A stretch of 64,000 bases of DNA from Boswellia sacra. Its lineage: Eukaryota > Streptophyta > Magnoliopsida > Sapindales > Burseraceae. The notes under the pieces were generated by a model. That model made no database searches. It was not told where the DNA came from and worked only from the letters and a program-made list of their open reading frames with translations. The translations under genes were made by a program, and so were the position numbers. The stretch spans positions 143,565 to 207,564 of the forward strand of contig SNVD02004627.1 in the NCBI GenBank assembly GCA_013180625.2, read 5' to 3'. Positions 60,810-64,000 of this stretch are shown here, in pieces (positions within the stretch are counted from its first letter, which is position 1; each line of letters opens with the position of its first letter).

Positions 60810-62566
60810 GGCTGGCTTGGCTTTCCGTTTCTGGTCTCTCTAAAAATAGAAGCTTGAGCAGAAGTCTCTCCTCAGGTCTCCCTGAACTCTTTAGACAGAA
60901 AAAGCGCTTCCACCTGAGAATTATGTTCTCGTTGCATTGGTTAATTTTACCTGAGGTTTGGTTAAAATTCTCTAAACCCAGTAGTTACGTAAAGAAACAG
61001 TAACCTCCCTCTAGTTAATGGCCGTTAGTCGAATCTGTCAAATAATTTTAACCCGCTTAAGTTTGAAAATCGTTAGAAGCCCTTCATCTTTCACATAATG
61101 TCTTTTTTATAAATTTATCAAAATAATCAAATATTTTTATAATTTTAATTTTTAGTGTATCTTTAATAATAATGATATAATTAGAGGTTGTTAGTTATAT
61201 GGTTTGTTTAGGGTTTTATTGTATTTATAAATCCTTAAGCTAAGGGGGCGGATTGACATTTAACGCTTTTAAGTTGACGCCGTTAAGAGGGCGGGTAGTC
61301 TTTGTTAGTTTTCCAAACGACTGGGTTCAACATTGGGCGTCAGTGTGGGAACACTAGAAGTAGAACCGCTTTTACTGTATTGTAGTTTTGTAGCTTCAGG
61401 GTACTAGTGGAGCAATGGGTTCCTGACACGTGTGATGCTTTGCTTTGTCCGGAGGTTTTTCATCCTTCGAATATGTTGCCCAAGACTTTTAATACCAACT
61501 TTACTTTTTTAAAGTTATTAATTGCAATTTTGAGAGAGAACTACAATGGGTATGGGCCGATTCAGGTTTACTCCATTTTAAGAATATTTCTCTTAAGCTA
61601 GCACCAATAAATATATTTGGCAGTACAAGTTACTATATATAAAAATCATTATAAAATATCAAATTTATTAAAGGTTTTCCAAAAAGAACTTTTATAATTT
61701 TAATCAGTTTTTCCATTTGAAGTTTTATATAATACCTTCATTAAAAATAGCAATGTACAAAATTTATATTCTTGTAATGGTGTCTACAAAATTAGTCTAC
61801 ACTCTTGTCATTTGTATTATATGAAGCATAAACTGGATATTATAATAGTATGACTAAAACTATTTTTTTCTTTTTAAACTAAAATCTCAAACTATACTTG
61901 TGATCGGTCTTTTGCAAAATGGGTGTAAAAGGTATAGGAATTATTTGGTTTAAATAACTTATTAGGTGAACTTCGGCAACATTTTCGTTGACTTTAACGC
62001 TCAGTAGAAAAGAAAAATTAATATCATGGCTGGCTATTCATCTAAACGCGCTGTTTGAAAATCTTACTTTTGATTGTTTAGTGCGTTAAATCTCTGGAGA
62101 CCATGAATATGCATCACTTTTAAACTGGTAATATTCGGGGAAATTTCAAAATAGTTTCCTACCGGTAGTTGGTCAATGAAAATGTAAGGTGTATAAATGC
62201 AAATATTGATGGATTCCCAACTAATATTGTTAGTATTATACAAATTTGATTTGTAATGATTTAAAATAATAAATATACAAAATTAACTCATTTAAGAAAA
62301 GATAATAATATCTAAATAAATGATGAATATCACATTAATTTGTATACAAAATTTAACAACAACAATCTTTAATGGTGTAGCATAGGGATAATTAATAATC
62401 ATAACTCAAGGTGTTATTTTAATATTTTGGGATTAGTACAGTAATTGTGAATTTGAAATTCAATTAAGCTAATTATTGATTCCAAAACAACAAACTCCAA
62501 ACAACTCAAAAACTAAACTAGACCAGATACTTCACACGCAAGTTACCCAAGAACAACAAAATCATA
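60810..62566. other. XYLT promoter region and intergenic DNA
   Basis: The first 100-150 bases are probably the XYLT 5' UTR and promoter. The rest is AT-rich without a supported gene. Confidence 0.5.
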
Positions 62567-62715
62567 TAGGATGGCAATGGGGCAGGGCAGGTCTGGGGTG
62601 ACAGGTACTTATCCCCTACCCATCCCCGTTCCCCCCCACCCCACCCCACCCCACCCTACCCCCCCAATTGCCCCAGAATGGATCATGACGGGGTGGGGTG
62701 GGGCAACATTTGAAA
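62567..62715. repeat. GC-rich hAT-like terminus with CCCCA repeats
   Basis: TAGGATGGCAATGGGGCAGG resembles the ends of the hAT elements above, and it is followed by a very GC-rich stretch with ACCCC/GGGGT repeats. No matching second terminus or target duplication is found, so it may be a truncated element. Confidence 0.45.
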
Positions 62716-63599
62716 GATAAGATCCAGACTTACCCTACCTCGCCTCGACCAATTAAAATTTTATTAAATTATTGCATCTAAAATATAAATATTTATAACC
62801 ATTATTTAAAAACTATAAAAAATATATTCAATCTACTTCATTCCAAAGAAAAAAAAAAAACATACATATATACATCTATAAATTTTAAAATAATAATATA
62901 TATAATTCATACTTAACCTGAAATTAAATACATACACATATGATATATATCCTAAAATGTTTCATAATTAAATTTAATTATCAAAGAATGATTAAAACTC
63001 AAAAGAAATAAAGTTTATTTATATTAGATAAAAAAATTCATTACTCATAAAGTTTATATAAGTTTTCATTTATATTAGTACTGTGCAAGTTAAATGTTGA
63101 TTGTACTCAAACTCAAAGGAAATAAAGTTAATTTATAGTAGATTAAAAAAATCCATTATAATAAATGGTCCACGATAATAAGGATAAAGGATCACGAAAG
63201 AGTTCACACAAAACTAAAAAGCATGTGGGGTAGTTTTGGTTGGATGTATCTCCAGGAACCTTCCACCGATAAAAACAGCCTTTTAAAGTATTAATAATAA
63301 AATCTCAAGACCAGCAGAAGACCAACTACATTGTATGCTTAGCAGTAGTAAAGGAAACTGAAACACAATTAAAATCGAAATATAAAAAGTAAAAACAAAA
63401 ACAACAGCTAAGTTTGGCATTGCATGAGAATTGTATGAGCTTCAAACACTCAGATTTGATCTCCCATAACCAGATTGAAAGTAGATATATGGCGTCCTTG
63501 GCAAAAATGGGCAACAAACAGATGAGAAATGCAATAAATAGGAAAAAAATTTACTACAATATGGCGTCTTACCCAACACAATGATGATCTACAAGCCAG
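62716..63599. other. AT-rich intergenic DNA
   Basis: No supported gene. If the promoter to the right is real, its transcript would run leftwards through this part, but I see no long coding frame in it. Confidence 0.45.
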
Positions 63600-63766
63600 A
63601 TTTCATAGCCATGCTGAATGAAGGAAAAGATCTACTTGAAAGTGGAAGAAGAAGAAGTGGTCCAATTGAAAGTGTAGAGAGAAAAGAGGAATTTGCTTCC
63701 AAATAGAGAGGGAGAATGGGATATAGGTGTCGGAGGAAGTGAAAATAGTAAACGCTTTATATATAT
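63600..63766 (-). promoter_or_regulatory. Possible minus-strand promoter and 5' UTR
   Basis: Read on the minus strand, a TATA box TATATAAAG (about 63,758-63,766) is followed by pyrimidine-rich 5' UTR-like sequence (CCCATTCTCCCTCTC, TTCTTCTTCTTCC). The first ATG, near 63,612, opens a frame of only seven codons, or a tiny first exon if the following GTAGAT is a donor. Any gene would run to the left. No product can be named. Confidence 0.3.
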
Positions 63767-64000
63767 CTGAGAGCAATTTTTAGGGGTAAAAACAAGAAGG
63801 TATTTGTTTTATGAAAATGAAAATGGGAAACAAAAAAGAACAAGAATATCTCGAATCCCAATAGATTGAAAATAGAAAACACTAGGCAAAATTTAGAAAC
63901 GAGCATAAACCATTTTTTCGAGCTATCATTAGCTTCTCGAGAAATGATTTTCCATATTTTCTAATCACTTCCAATCAGCCATCTAACAAAGCTGGTTTTT

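Noticed and set aside
1..64000. Bacterial-style features (operons, CRISPR arrays, ribosome binding sites)
   Set aside because: The window is plant nuclear DNA with spliced genes; no regularly spaced repeat array or Shine-Dalgarno-driven gene cluster is present.

Overview
This is a stretch of a flowering-plant nuclear chromosome, almost certainly a eudicot. The genes are intron-rich with AT-rich introns and the intergenic DNA is AT-rich. The proteins are plant-specific (TORNADO1, beta-1,2-xylosyltransferase, a KIN-12 kinesin, HMA-like proteins). There is also plastid-derived DNA and typical plant Copia and hAT elements. The species cannot be fixed from the sequence alone. By my recollection of the Arabidopsis map, the order hnRNP / TRN1 / C2-domain protein / kinesin / Tim17-family / xylosyltransferase matches the block At5g55550 down to At5g55500. 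The window would then be a conserved block with extra genes and transposons inserted near its right end.

Left part (1-12.8 kb): the 3' end of a glycine-rich hnRNP-type RNA-binding protein (+), the complete three-exon TORNADO1 gene (+; LRR-Roc-COR, 1378 codons, with a GC-AG second intron), and a C2-domain protein (-) with a long 5' UTR intron.

Middle left (12.8-23.6 kb): a gene desert. It holds a non-autonomous hAT element (18026-21144) with 8-bp target duplications, into which a 2.09-kb solo LTR with its own 5-bp duplication has inserted. Various AT-rich repeats and decayed hAT-like sequence surround it.

Middle (23.6-45 kb): a 16-exon KIN-12-type kinesin (+, 1179 aa); three tandem 296-bp repeats just downstream; a Tim17/22/23-family membrane protein (+); two tandem small HMA-fold proteins (+) that have lost the metal-binding CxxC; a LOG/lysine-decarboxylase-family protein (-) probably sent to plastids; a 513-bp hAT-type MITE; and the five-exon 40S ribosomal protein S8 gene (+).

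Right part (45-64 kb): an 11-exon MO25-like gene (-); a 5.4-kb Copia retrotransposon (-) with 566-bp LTRs and a CTGGG target duplication, whose coding region is broken in several places; a plastid-derived insertion carrying the 3' exon and group II intron domain V of chloroplast trnG-UCC; the three-exon XYLT gene (-); and a gene-free right end with a GC-rich hAT-like terminus and a possible minus-strand promoter. The genes are independent eukaryotic transcription units, not an operon. I found no convincing undescribed multi-gene system. The best leads are the degenerate HMA pair, the altered kinesin switch II, the two GC-AG introns, and the nested or organelle-derived insertions.
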